The notes below the pieces were generated by a model. The model was not told where the DNA came from and made no database searches. It saw only the letters and a program-made list of their open reading frames with translations. The translations under genes and the position numbers were made by a program. Of a stretch of 64,000 bases of DNA, positions 23,338 to 34,697 are shown in pieces. This DNA is from Chlorella sorokiniana (lineage: Eukaryota; Chlorophyta; Trebouxiophyceae; Chlorellales; Chlorellaceae), in assembly GCA_025917655.1 (NCBI GenBank), contig CP084619.1:558001-622000 (forward strand). The letters run 5' to 3'. Position 1 is the first letter of the stretch. Each line of letters begins with the position of its first letter.

Positions 23338-25167
23338 ATGCAGACCTCGATGCGATGTTGTCAGCCCTCGGCGGCGGCCTCGGCTCGGTGTTGTCGGCAC
23401 ACAAAAATGCGCGTGGCCGCTCAGGCGCGGGGCGCGCGTGCTGGCGCCGCGGCGACGCCTGCCGCCTTGCCGGGCTCAGCTGTCGGCGCCGGCCTGCACG
23501 CTGTTGGCGCCAACAACGCCGTGCAAGGGCCTTGCCTGTCCACCACGGACATCGGCAACTCCACAAACATCCGCTGGCACGACAGCATGGTGGCGCGCCG
23601 CGACAAGGAGATGTTGCTGGGCCAGCGCGGCTGCGTGCTGTGGTTCACAGGTGCGCGCTGCTGCCTGCCCTGATGTGCATCAGCTGCGCTCCTGCCCACA
23701 CCAGGCGCTTCTGGTTGTCTGCTGCTGTAAGAGTCGTATGTTCGAATGTGTATGCACCTCGCATCGGCTATCCGCCGCCGTTGACTCGCCTCCCAACCCC
23801 TTTCTCGCCCGCTTGACAGGGCTGAGCGGCGCGGGCAAGTCCACAGTGGCTTGCACCCTGGAGCACCTGCTGCACGAGCGCGGCCACCTCACATCCCTGC
23901 TGGACGGTGACAACATCCGCCACGGCCTCAACAAGGACCTGGGGTTCAGGTGTGGGTGGGTGGGTGTTTGTGCGTGTGTGGGTGTGGGTGGGGCTTGGGA
24001 GGGGAGGGGGCGGCCTTGGTGCGGTGCTGTACGTCAGTTTCTTCCGCGCAGCCCTGGCAGGCCCCGCTGCCGTCACTGCTCGTCACGGCTCCCTGCATCC
24101 CTTGGCCTGACTGTGTTCTTGCTTTGCCACCGCTCCGACGTCCCGCCGCAGCGCCGAGGACCGTGCCGAGAACATCCGCCGCATCGGCGAGGTGTCCAAG
24201 CTGTTTGCCGACGCTGGCGCCATCACCATGACCTCCTTCATCTCGCCCTACCGCGCAGACAGGGAGACAGTACGCGCACGGTGTAACCCGGGTGAGCAAG
24301 CAGCGGGCAAATGCTGCCTGGCAGAGGAAGCGCTGCCTGGTTGCCAGCGCAGCACGCTGGCAGCTCTGTTGCTGCCTGCTCTTCCCGCCCTCTTGGGGCG
24401 CCCTGCCATCCTGGATTTCTGTGCAAGCGCTGATGTCACCCTAGTTCTCCCCTCAGGCGAGTTCCTGGAGGTGTTCATGAACATCCCGCTGGAAGTCTGC
24501 GAGGCGCGGGACCCCAAGGGCCTGTACAAGAAGGCGCGGGCGGGGCTCATCAAAAACTTCACGGGTGGGTGCAGGGCTTGTGGGGATTGCACGGTGCCTG
24601 GCAGCAGGAGGCGGGCAGCGCAGCCATCATCGGTCACTTGCTGTCGCAGCATGCCATCCATCATCCCATTCACCCCCTCCCATCCCCTCTCCAACCAAAC
24701 CAGGCATTGATGACCCGTACGAGCCGCCACTGAACCCCGAGATTGTGGTGGATTGCTTCGACTCTGGTGGGTTTGGTGCTGTGTCGTTGCTGCCCTGCCG
24801 CGCCTTGCTGCCCCTGAGCCGCTTTCGCTCCAAGGCGCCCGTGCTTCCAACCTGTTATGCCGCCCACCGCCCCCTGTTACCGCAGCTGGCCGCCAGCGCA
24901 GCCCATTGGAGATGGCAGAGCAAATTCTGGATGTGCTGGAGGAAATGGGTTACCTGCGGTGAGTTGCTTGGCAAGCGGCTGCCTGTGACTTGATGCCGAT
25001 AATGAAATCCTCATTTGCTTCACTCCTTCTCTGCCAGCATGCTGCTCACTCCCTCGTGTGTGCTCTGCCCTCGGCTGCTGTAGCGACCCACGCATGCCCA
25101 CCTTGGCCGCCTATGGCGCCCTGCAGCGCAAGCACAGCGACGGCGTCCTCGACTATGCGCAGCTGTA
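23338..25167 (+). CDS. APK: Adenylylsulfate (APS) kinase, probably plastid-targeted
   Basis: Phosphorylates APS with ATP to make PAPS, the sulfate donor for sulfotransferases. Seven exons with consistent phases: 23338-23650, 23820-23949, 24152-24291, 24457-24564, 24704-24766, 24886-24958, 25084-25167. The first 60 or so residues are Ala/Arg/Ser/Cys-rich, like a transit peptide. Then come STNIRWHDS, the P-loop GLSGAGKST near residue 105, [61 protein letters not shown] and [13 protein letters not shown], all family signatures in the usual order. The start could be 23299 or 23407 instead. There is no frame break anywhere, unlike most genes here. Confidence 0.92.
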
Positions 25168-26607
25168 AGGCCCTCCCTGCCTACGCCCAGTCGCTGCAAG
25201 TCGTTGCGCTTTTGATTCGCTATTTTGTGGTGTGTATGACCAAACCAGCTGGTGCCGTCACCCGATCAAACCGAACAAAACTGCGACGCCCGTGTCCGCG
25301 CAAGTTTCTGAACACCGCCTATGCCCATGCGTGTGAGCGACTCGTGCCTCTTTTGTGCCATGTTGCATGTACACTAACTACAAACAATGATTGTTTACCT
25401 ATCTTATCTTGTGTGGATATCTTGTGTTCACTGCTGGTTGTCTGTAGGGTGCCCGAGCATGCCTCCCAATTGCCACATTGCAACCACGCACCCCTTGCCT
25501 GTTGTGATGTTGCTGGCAAAACCTGGCTTGCAACATGCCACTCTATGGATCCTTTCCTGGGCACAACATCACAAGAATGAACATGCTTTTCCCACTACCC
25601 ACCCTCCTTCCTCGTTGGATCCCCCCGAACGAGATTTCTTTGTGCAGTCACCCAGTTAGATATATCACAATAGCAATGAGGGGCGGCCCAGAAACCCACA
25701 CAAACACCGGGGTCGTCGACATGGGCTATAGGGGAGTCACACTGGAGCACTGTCGAGGACTGTGGGCTATGATCCGGGCACACGCAACCACTCAGCATTT
25801 TCAAATCCTGCGCCGATCAGCAAGCGGAAGAGGCGGGGGCGGCCGTCCACTGCCAGCCATGGGCCTGCCGCCGACAGCAATTCACATAGCTCTCTTGGTC
25901 GCTGAAGCGCTCGTGGAATACATAACAAAGAAGAGGACTGGAAGAGTTTGTGCGACCTTAGCAGCGCTTCAATCGCAGACCCGGGAAGTGCTTGGATCGG
26001 CCTCCGCTTTATACAAGAGGGGAGGCCCTTGCTGCCTCCTGCTCTCGCTTTCAATCGAGTTGTGATCGAGGACGGCTAAGCGAGCAACCTCCAACCTCTT
26101 TTCCAAGTGCTCTTGAGCAGGAGCAGCTGCGCGGCAAGCCCCGCTCGGCAGCCAGCCGACCGACCTTGGACCGACCCCAGGTGGAACACAGGAGGGGGCA
26201 CAAAGGCCAGACGCTCGCGAGCAAGGCGAGCGGCGCCGGAATTGGCAGCAGCGGCGCTCGCAACGCCCGAACGCACATGTTGCCTCTCACACTACCCCTC
26301 CCCTTACGGTTCTTTGCGGGATGTTAACGAATTATCAATCGACTTATCAATCGAGTATCCCATCGTTGCTTGGGCAGTATAAGTTGTTGCTCCAAGAGGC
26401 TGGCATAGACGAGGGGCCGTTGGATGATCCGCCCCTTGCAAGACCAGGTAAGCTGCATGAGCATTGAACCATGGAGCGAGAATCATCGGCAAGGCCTGGG
26501 TTCATTTCGGGTGAGAGTGCAATGACCGTAATTGTCATGACACCTGAAAAATTTTATCCCTCGCCCCTCGTTTTCAGCTAAAGCAACGAAACAGATAGAG
26601 CTGATAG
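25168..26607. other. Gene-poor stretch with one retroelement tail fragment
   Basis: No credible coding exon was found in about 1.4 kb. It holds the APS kinase 3' flank, a minus-strand fragment of the dispersed retroelement tail at 25657-25735 (listed separately), and a close direct repeat of TTATCAATCGA near 26333-26357. Composition becomes AT-richer towards the right, leading into the island at 26.6 kb. Confidence 0.45.
25657..25735 (-). mobile_element. Fragment of dispersed LINE-type 3' tail
   Basis: Read on the minus strand this has a GTCGACGAC block, a TGTTTGTGTGG block and ATTGCTATTGTGATATA, in the same order as the plus-strand tail at 30300-30440. It is more diverged than the other copies and lacks the GGGTGTAACAG end. 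Confidence 0.5.
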
Positions 26608-29334
26608 ATGAAAATCGCACTCGGCGCAACTGCTAAGGATTTCAAACTTTATTATACCGAGTTATTCACGGTGAGTTGGAGTGTCTTGTGGTTTGTGCTT
26701 GTGTCGTAATAATTAAGTGTTGAATGTTCCATGATGTAGCAAGGCATTGGCCTATGCAAGGCATGTTATCAAAAGGACTGATACTCATGACGTTGAGCGT
26801 GCTTTGGCCATGGTTAAAGCTGCCAAAGACAGATTGATGGACGCGGCTGATGCAAGGTCACAACACGACGTAAGGGAAGCAACATCAGGTGTGGAGGTTG
26901 ACATCATCTTCATAATGAGAGTCACGCTAAATTGGTCATGAACATGCTCGCATGAAACACGTTTGGGAAATGTAGGAGGTTCACCTACGGCGGCCGAAGT
27001 TCCTTGCAATGTTCAAGGGGATTTTAGACATGGTGACGCGATTGATGAAGTTGTCCAAGGATATGCACTTGAAGGAGAGGATGAGGACACCGATGAAGAA
27101 GAAGAAGAGTATCAGGTGCTTTATATTAAAATTCTGCATTGCCTAAAATTATTACTGACTTGTCATTGTTGAAAATGTTGTTGGGAATGTATGACCCTAC
27201 CAATCTCCTAGACTTGCAGTTAATACCAAGAAGCATACAAGAGGCAACGGCGGAGACGCGGTTTGAATTTAATATATCGTCTTGGCCTGGTGCGTTCCAG
27301 CAGTTAACACCCATGGTAATTTCGGCGTTCTTAGCTGCGGCACAAAAACGTGGCGCCTTGTGGATAGCTGGCAAAGGAGGGTTGTGTGTCACGGAACACG
27401 GAGCGTTGCAAGCATCAACTAGCCAGGTTAAAGACCGCAATGTGCTTTGCATCCTTGCAATGATGTACATTTAGTGAGTGCAATTTCACATCAATGAGTG
27501 CGGGAGACACAAGGCATGGGTCCGTGGGCATCGCGATTGTTGGTGGAAGTCCCCGGTTATATCGTTTCGCAACTTCAAAGTCGTTTTCCACCAAATTTTT
27601 CAAGTACCGAATGCCGCAAATCGCGTTACGTGGGTTGCCAGGCATGCAAGCTCATGTGAGTACTCTCATTCAATTGGCTTTAGGTGGAGCAACTCACACT
27701 ATATTTGAAGCCCTTCTTCCGGGCGCACCATACCGATTCCATCAAACATGACGGCACCAGGCGTGTCATTGCCCACAAGCCATTGTTGATCACGCCCGAA
27801 GGCACACCTCACGGGCTTGAAATGAAGATCAACCGAGAATTGGCTTCTTTATGTGGCCTTCGAGGAGAGGCTAATGTGGCGCCGCAAAGCAAACAACGGT
27901 ATTTAGCACCATGGGTTGTGCATTAATCGTTGATCAATCCGAGTAAGTGAAGGCATGTTGAGATAAAGAATCAGAGATTTGTATGATTGAGGCCCTCATT
28001 TAAGCTTGTAGGTTGACGAAGCACAGCGGCGCCACGCATGCTGCCTTTTACAGCGGCCGCCCAATGGCGAGCATTTTAAGTGATGTGCATCACGTTCAAC
28101 ATGCACCTGAGACCAGGCTAGCAAGGGCTTCACCTTGCCCTAACATAGCTGAGCTACCATCCGATGCCGAGCTTGACGGCCAGCCGCTTGCCATCGCTCT
28201 GCGGGACTTTCAATACAAAGGAGTTGAACCCCCACTGGAATCGAACACGATTCCATCGAAGCCTGCCACGGCCCGGTGGGCAAGCTGGTGCAAATCAGCG
28301 TGGTGAGGCAGAGAATCAACATTATGCTAGTGAAATGGTCGGCGGTCATTCGATCATGCAAGGCTGAATGCAAACCCCCCGTCCGGCAAGGTTGAATGGA
28401 CATTCCATGTGCGGAGCCGGATGACGGTATCTATTCGGCGGGGCCGACAGGCCACATGACAAAACTACAACAAGTAAGCTTAAGTACCATTGAGGGCCGT
28501 GAGCAATACGCTAACCTTGGTGAGTGGCGACATTATGCGGTAAAATTCAATAACATTTGACGACGTCCGTTGTTTCTAAATCCGCTTTGCTTGCGGCAAA
28601 AGGGATGCCTACCGTATCCGATTCACGTGAAGGGGGCCCGAACGGTGCGAGGCAAGAATCTTACTAAGGTTGGACGCAAAAGAGGATGTGAGTATGCATA
28701 TTGGTGGATAGCTAGTTGGTAGTGCTGCGGTGAGTTTGTGCAAGCAAGTGATTTGTGTCATGGCCTCAAACATTGCATTGCGGTGGAGACTCAAGCGCGG
28801 GAGCGTGGAGGCGATTGGAAGGAGTTGCGGGAAGGCGCGGAGGTTGTAGCAACGCGCTCTCGGCCCTCAACCGTTGCATTATTGAAAAACACAGAGGTGA
28901 GCGAATGTACTTATCACGAGAGAATCTCTCCTCACATTTTGTTTGTGTGCCACCACGGGCTGTCATCGCCAATGAGTCGTACGGGTGTACCAACACAACC
29001 AATTGAGTCTAGATATCTTGCACCTTTCCCAAATGCAGCACGTATCTTTCGCTCGACAATGGGTGAGCGGCCGAATGGCGAATGGGAAGAACGTGCACGT
29101 TATCGGCCTGCGACGAGATATGCTCGCCAAGTTTCCACCGGCGGCAGAGCTGGATCAGTTCGGCCAAAAGCAATGGGAAGCGATTGCCAAAACGGCCAAG
29201 CGACACGCAGAAAAACAAGACCCTCAGCTTGAGAAGAGCAAGGCTACTCACAAACCCAAAGAGTCTGAAAAGGTCCGCCTCGAGAAGGCGAAGAGGGGCG
29301 GATACAGCGACGGGAGAATGCCCTTAAATGGGTA
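26608..29334 (+). CDS. Unrecognised spliced gene in an AT-richer island
   Basis: The first exon, 26608-26670, starts MKIALGATAKDFKLYYTELF. It joins by GTGAGT...CAAG to ALAYARHVIKRTDTHDVERA, then to GGSPTAAEVPCNV and an acidic EDEDTDEEEEEYQ, then to LIPRSIQEATAETRFEF, with phases that agree. Further plausible exons are MPQIALRGLPGMQAH joined at 27683 to VEQLTLYLKPFFRAHHTDSI, a segment with LTKHSGATHAAFYSGRP near 28013, and a Lys-rich last exon ending GGYSDGRMPLNG. I do not recognise the family. HSxATHxxFY faintly recalls the end of tyrosine recombinases. Base composition is clearly more AT-rich than neighbours, suggesting an insertion or transferred DNA. The joins after 27440 are uncertain; it may be a decayed element. 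Confidence 0.35.
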
Positions 29335-29559
29335 CGTGTCAATATGTAGTTGTTGCACAATGTAATGGCAAGAGAATGATATGTGCATAAAGGAACAACT
29401 TAAATAACATCACAACTCGTCTTAGACATGATTGAGTGCTGGCAAGGAATGGCTTGATTGGGACCGTGCGACTACACCAACTATAATGCACGGGCGCAGG
29501 GGGGCGGGCGACAACAATGAAAATTGGCGGGCTTGTTGCTGCCCGAGGTCAACGAGGCC

Positions 29560-30445
29560 AACGGTGAGGTGCGGGCATGTGTTTCGCAAGCGGTGTAACG
29601 GGCTGGCACATACAGCACCGGCGCGTAGCCCTCGCGGAGTTGCGTGCGAGGCGTCCACCGGGGGCGGAGGAGACCGACCGGCCGCGCGGCCGAGCGGCCC
29701 GGCTGCAGCGGGCGCTTCTGCCCCCACTGCGCGGCGGCACGGGGAAGGGCAGCAAGTTGAGGATACCCGCCACATTCTCTTTGATCGCATCCTCTACAGC
29801 GACCTCCGCCCGCTCTTCAGTCCCCTGTTCCCTAGCCGGACACCCCTTCTCGTCCGAGCCACCCTCCCCGGCACGGTTTTCGAGAGCCCCGCCGCCGCAG
29901 CTGCGACCTTGTCGCCGGCGAGCACGCAAAGCGGCGGGGCTGCCCCCACATAGCCCCTACAACCCTTAGCGAACGTGGTGTGTCCCTCCGCTAGAACGGG
30001 GCCAGCCGGCCTAAGCCACCCAGGATCAAACACCCCACCTGCCGGCCAAGGGGTCGGAAGGTGTTAGGTGTCCGGTGGGGCGGTAAGGACATGTAGCACC
30101 ACGCGAGCTTCCGGCTGGAGACCGCCACTACCCTTGCTATCCTCTGTTGTTCTGCAGCTGCTTCTCGGCCACCGCATTCCCTTGTCGGCACTTCTCTCGC
30201 GAGCCTTTCTTGACTCCCACCCCAGAGCCTGCCCAGCGTTGCCCGAGTTCCCTTGCATGACTTCCCTCCCTGTTGTTTGACATCCTTGCTTCTCCTTTGC
30301 AGCCCATGTCGACGACTCCACCCCCCTCCCCCACCCCCATCCCCCTCTCTTTCCCCCTCTGTTTGTGTGGCGTTCTCTTTCTGGGTCGTGTGCCAGCCCA
30401 GGCCTGTCATCGCTTTTGTGATGTACACGGGTGTAACAGCAGCAG
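29560..30445 (+). mobile_element. 5'-truncated LINE (L1-like) fragment with 3' tail
   Basis: Frames between 29600 and 29830 carry the remains of the C-terminus of a LINE reverse transcriptase protein: VALAELRARRPPGAEETDR, then CSGRFCPHC, then EDTRHILFDRILYSDLRPLF. This matches the family's closing CxxC...HxLFxCxLYxxLR zinc-knuckle, with the last Cys replaced by Arg and at least two frame changes. A GC-rich 3' region follows, ending at 30401-30440 in the dispersed tail CATCGCTTTTGTGATGTACA and GGGTGTAACAG, then (CAG)n. No 5' half is present, so it is a dead, truncated copy. Confidence 0.55.
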
Positions 30446-31857
30446 CAGCACTGCTTCCATGGCCTGGTAGCGCAGCCCAAGGAGCTCGCTGCGTACAGGT
30501 CCACGGCTGCCGCTGCAATCCGCGCTCGGCGGGAGCGGCGGCCGCCCACAATGTGTGTGTATCAAGAGAAGAAAGTTAAGCAACGCGCTTACTTAGCTTG
30601 GGCATGGGAGACTGCGTCACACGCTCATGCTGTTGTTGCACACCCTGCACCCCTGCAACACCTGTGCAACACCACAGCCGCCGCCGGGAGGCACAGACAG
30701 CAACGGGGGCATACTGCTAATCCCCCAATCCCCGTCCGCACTTATTCTGGCCATCGCATGCTGGCGCATCGCTCGTGGATCCTGGTGGCTCTCGGCCGCC
30801 TGCCTGGCCGCCGAGTCGCTGCTGCCGCCGAGTGAATGTTCTGTCCGCCATCTCCGCTCCATCTACAGCGCGGAGCGGGCGGAGAAGACATCGACGGAAG
30901 GCAGCGGGGAGCGCAGGTTACTTTGGTGCGGCGCCGTAAATGTGCGGGGGAGCCGTCCACCCACACCGAAATAATTGCACAGAACTTGTGGAAAGCCCGT
31001 GGCGCGCCTGGTTTGCGAACCTGGAGGGGAGCACATGTATAACAAGGAGGTCGCTAAAAAATCGTGCGACTGCCTTCTCGATATGCTGATTTTTTGTTCA
31101 TTCAATTGCGGGTGTGGCGAGCAGTTTCTGAAGAGGTCTGGTTTGCAACAATCTGAGGCGTCGTGGGGAGACTCCGGGGCCGTCGATGCTAAATGAAAAG
31201 ATGTTGAGGGACGCGATGTGGAAAGGGGGAAGGCGTCTATACGGTCGTTGGCGCGGCCAAGCGGGCGGCAGTACTGTGCGTTCACCCTCGACATAGAAAC
31301 CCGGCTTGCCAACGATGAATGCTCGACAAGTACCTCAGCCTGTTCTGTTCGGCTTCTCTTGCAATCAAATAATTTTTAATTGCTTCCGGGTTCGCAAGCA
31401 CCTCTGGAGCCAGCACCATATTCAATGTCGCGTCCATTCAGCGCCGTAAGTGCGGTGTCAGCCTTCACTTGTTATCTGAAGGCAGAGAAACTTATCAACA
31501 TACTTCTTATCCAGCCAACAGCAGCAAGGCCAGCTTGGCTCCCGCGGCGGCGGCGGCGGCGGCGGCGGTGAGAATGCGGGGGAGAAAGCTATTGTGTGCA
31601 CCTCGCGGCGTAGCGAGTAACAGCCGACCCACACCGCCCGAAGCCTAGCAGGCCCCACCGCCGCAAGAGGGGCAGATGCAGGGCAGGCATGTGACGGGCC
31701 GCAGGGCAGGGCAGATCTTGAGCTTGGCGGCGTGCTGAGGCCGGGGCAGGTGAGGCCAATCTGCATGCTGGCCGAGAGCAATGCACGAAGGGCAAGCCTG
31801 CCATTGGCACTCCACTGGTGGCAACAACAGAAGCCTCGCGCCGGTGTGTGGTGGTTT
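30446..31857. other. No gene seen; GC-rich low-information stretch
   Basis: No exon with a convincing splice frame was found. A (CGG)n patch lies near 31541-31567. A short minus-strand frame at 31645-31827 is Cys-rich with several CxxC pairs but has no family match that I know. TTTTTTAG-type AT patches occur around 31050-31100 and 31360-31380. Confidence 0.4.
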
Positions 31858-31945
31858 GCAGGTTGTCGACGACTCCCCTCCCCCTTTCTCTCCCGCCAGG
31901 CCTGATCATCGCTATTGTGATGTACACGGCAAAGGAACAGTTGAG
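31858..31945 (+). mobile_element. Dispersed LINE-type 3' tail fragment
   Basis: Holds GTTGTCGACGACTCC, a pyrimidine tract, CAGGCCTGATCATCGCTATT and GTGATGTACACGG, matching the 30300-30430 tail in order but with a shorter middle. The GGGTGTAAC end is replaced by other sequence. It ends about 28 bases from the tRNA-Ser gene, whose 3' end faces it. Confidence 0.5.
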
Positions 31946-31972
31946 TGTGCTAAACAAAAATAAAATGTTTTC

Positions 31973-32054
31973 GTCCGAACGAGGATTCGAACCTCGGCGT
32001 GTTTCCACATCAACTTAGCAGGCTGACCCCTTAAGACCACTCGGGCATCCGGAC
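31973..32054 (-). tRNA. tRNA-Ser (anticodon GCT)
   Basis: Read on the minus strand, this 82-base sequence folds as a complete class II tRNA without intron. The acceptor stem is GTCCGGA paired with TTCGGAC (one G-T pair). The D arm has CCC/GGG. The anticodon stem is TCAGC/GTTGA with loop CTGCTAA, anticodon GCT, reading AGC and AGT serine codons. The variable arm TGTG-GAAA-CACG forms a short hairpin, as expected for serine tRNAs. The T arm is CGAGG-TTCGAAT-CCTCG. It looks functional. Confidence 0.92.
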
Positions 32055-32906
32055 TGATGCTGCCGCAAGAGGATAAACTGCACTATATATAAACTAAACC
32101 TATTTTGCACGTGCTCCTGATTGTTTTTGCCTCAGCCCCCCAGGCCCCCTCCCCGCCGCCTGCCGGTCGGCGGTCGGTGCGTTTTGGTCTCTCCTTGCTG
32201 ATTTTCATGCCCTGGACCTGGCGCCTGCCGCTTGGCTTGGCCGCATCCCCACCACACACCCCTTCTTTTTCACAGAAAATGGCCGCCTGCAGTTGCGGCC
32301 TCCCCCGCTCCCTGATGCCTAGCGCCTGATCCCAGGGCCTGTGCCCCGCCCGCCCTGCTGGGCCTGCGGGGCGGCCCTGCCCCCTCGTCCCCATCTCGTT
32401 CCTTTACAGTTGGTCCCCTCTGCTGCTCTCCTGCCTGACCCGCTGCATGACGCTTCAGTGTCCCCTGCCTGCCCTGTGTCGTTTCCGCCCGCCCGTCTGG
32501 CCGCCTCCCGGCTACTGTGCCGGGGCGGGCTGCGGCGCGTGGCTGTCAGCGGCCTGCTGCTGCCTTGCTGCGGGGCCCCACCTTCCCCCTTTCCGTCCCC
32601 ATTCTGACCCGTGATGGCGGCCCTGCGGTGGCGTGCGATGGTGCCCACATGCGTAACCGGCGCCCTGCCTCCCCGCCTTCCTGTGTCATTGCTTCGCTGG
32701 CGGCGCTTTGGGTGTGCTCCCAGGCGCCCTCCGTTCCCCTGCTGCCCCCTGCGCCCGATCCCCGGCTTGGCCGGTGCTTACACCCCGCCCGCCCGCCCGC
32801 CTGCGATGCTTAGATGTTGTACCGGAGCTAGTGGGGTGCACTGCTGTGTGCCCCCAGCGCGGTACCGCGCCTCGCCTCTGTAACAGTCACCAGTCACCAG
32901 TCACCA
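32055..32906. other. No gene seen; ends in a short direct repeat
   Basis: GC-rich, pyrimidine-biased plus strand with no supported exon. Just before the inverted repeat arm lie three direct copies of the 7-mer CAGTCAC/TCACCAG at about 32885-32906. The stretch should contain the 5' flank of the tRNA-Ser gene. Confidence 0.4.
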
Positions 32907-34697
32907 GCCCCCTCGGGTGCCTGTCTCTTCATGCTTGTCCCCGTTCCCAACCTGAGCCGTGGTAACGCTCTGACGCAACGTGTGATGGCGCCCACATGCG
33001 AAACCGACGCCCTGGGCCCCCCGCCTCCCTGCGCTTCGTGCTCTGCTGGTTGTGCGATGGTTGGGCTCACGAGCGCCACCCATTTCCCTTGCCCTCCGCT
33101 ACGCCCACCCCAGCCAATGCTTGTGCCCCCGCCCAACACGGGCGCCCGCCAGCCAGCATTGCGTTTTGTGCCTCACCATACATAGCTAGTGGGATGCCTG
33201 ATTTGCTTCTCCAACGCGTCACCGCGCATGGGTCTCCGTAATAGCATCCGTGCCAGGCCCTCATCTTCTACGGATGCATCCCATATGGGGCCTGGCTCAC
33301 GCCAGATATTTTGATGCCGGCGCCATACCGAGCAGTGGACCCCACTAAGTGGCCGCAGTTGCAGGCCGCGGCCCGCCCGCTGCCTGCGGGGGCATGGCGA
33401 CAGCCGCGGCTGTCAAGCCCGCGCTGCCCTCTTGCGCGTATCATGACCTGGCCGCTGGCCTGTTTGGAACTCGCCGGCGCCCGCCACCTCTATCCAAGTA
33501 CTGCCCACCCTGATCGGCGCATCCCAAGCTCTTGTGTCGAGAAAGGGGCTGCTTCTGCCGCGTTGGCGTGTGGGAGTCTGCGCTCTGGCTTGGCCAAATG
33601 TGGGGCTCCCTGCTGCCTCAGCCTCCCTGCTCTTTATCGCGAAGCGGCCATGCCGTCTTGTTGTGGTTGAAGATTGCGAGGGACTCCTGTTACACCCGTC
33701 TACATCACAACAGCGATGACAAGCCTCAGAATGCTAACATCCTCTGCTGCAAGAGATATGCATGGGCAAGTTTAGGCCGCCTAGAAGCTGCAGGCGCCTC
33801 GCCCACGTCCACTGCACATGCTGGCCTGCGCAGATGGCCGAGCACTTGCTGGATCATGATGCTGCAAAGCGCGGAGAAGGCACATAGCTTTCCTGGCACC
33901 CAGCAAGGCCACCGTCGTTGTGTCACACACGGAAAACCCCATCTTCCATGGAGGGTTCTCACAAGGGACAGCAGCACACGAGCAAAGCTGGGAGGGGGAT
34001 CATAAGGCATCACAATCGAAAGCATGCATCAGGATGCGAGGAAAGATATCAGAGGGCAGGAACATTCTGCACCGACGTTGGGAGACGTGCAGGCACAGCA
34101 ACGCTGTGCGCAGCCACGCTGCGTCGATGGGGGACAGCCGATGCACAATCTCGCGGGCCTGGTCTGCTGACCGGGTGAGAGCGGCTGGCAGGGCGCGCAG
34201 GATGCCTGGGCAGGGGGCTGGGATGAGCTGCCACTCGAGGGGAGATAGAGGAACTCGAGCAATCACAAAATCGGCCAGCAGATGCAGCCCGCGTGGACCG
34301 CGGGCAAGCAGAATGGACAGGTCAAGCAGCCTGGGTGCTGCTGCTGCACGGAGAAGGAGGCTGGCAGCAGCAAAATGCGGGACGCCATGGCCTTGGGGGA
34401 GTGCCAAGTGCAGAGGCAGCTGGCCTGCCCGTGTTGCCTGCATTGCGGCTTTCGGAACAGCATCCAGCAGGTGCTGCACAACTGATGTGTGGCCATTCCC
34501 CACCGCCACATGCAGAGGCAGGCAACCGTTGGGCGTTGGCATCAGCGCCGCCTGTGGGGCAGCATGAAGTAGCTGCTGCACAACTGCTGCGTGGCCTGCT
34601 TCCGCCGCCATATGCAGCGGCAGCCAGCCTTCCTCATTTGCATGCAATGTGACCTCCACAGCTGCGCCAGCAGCTGCTGCACCACTGCCGTGTGGCC
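32907..34697 (-). repeat. Left arm of a 1.8 kb inverted repeat
   Basis: Reverse complement of 38778-40572, almost identical over about 1.79 kb. Outer edge: CCCCCTCGGGTGCC at 32908 matches the end of the right arm at 40572. Inner edge: identity ends in an ankyrin unit near 34697. The few differences include one- and two-base indels near 33389, 33646 and 34668 and single substitutions near 33273 and 34129. The arm carries the ankyrin gene's last three or so units, its unique C-terminus and about 1.1 kb of downstream flank. Confidence 0.9.

Noticed and set aside
27684-27926. RNA polymerase beta-subunit fragment
   Set aside because: The segment ITPEGTPHGLEMKINRELAS gave a passing resemblance, but none of the surrounding residues or exons fit the polymerase family.
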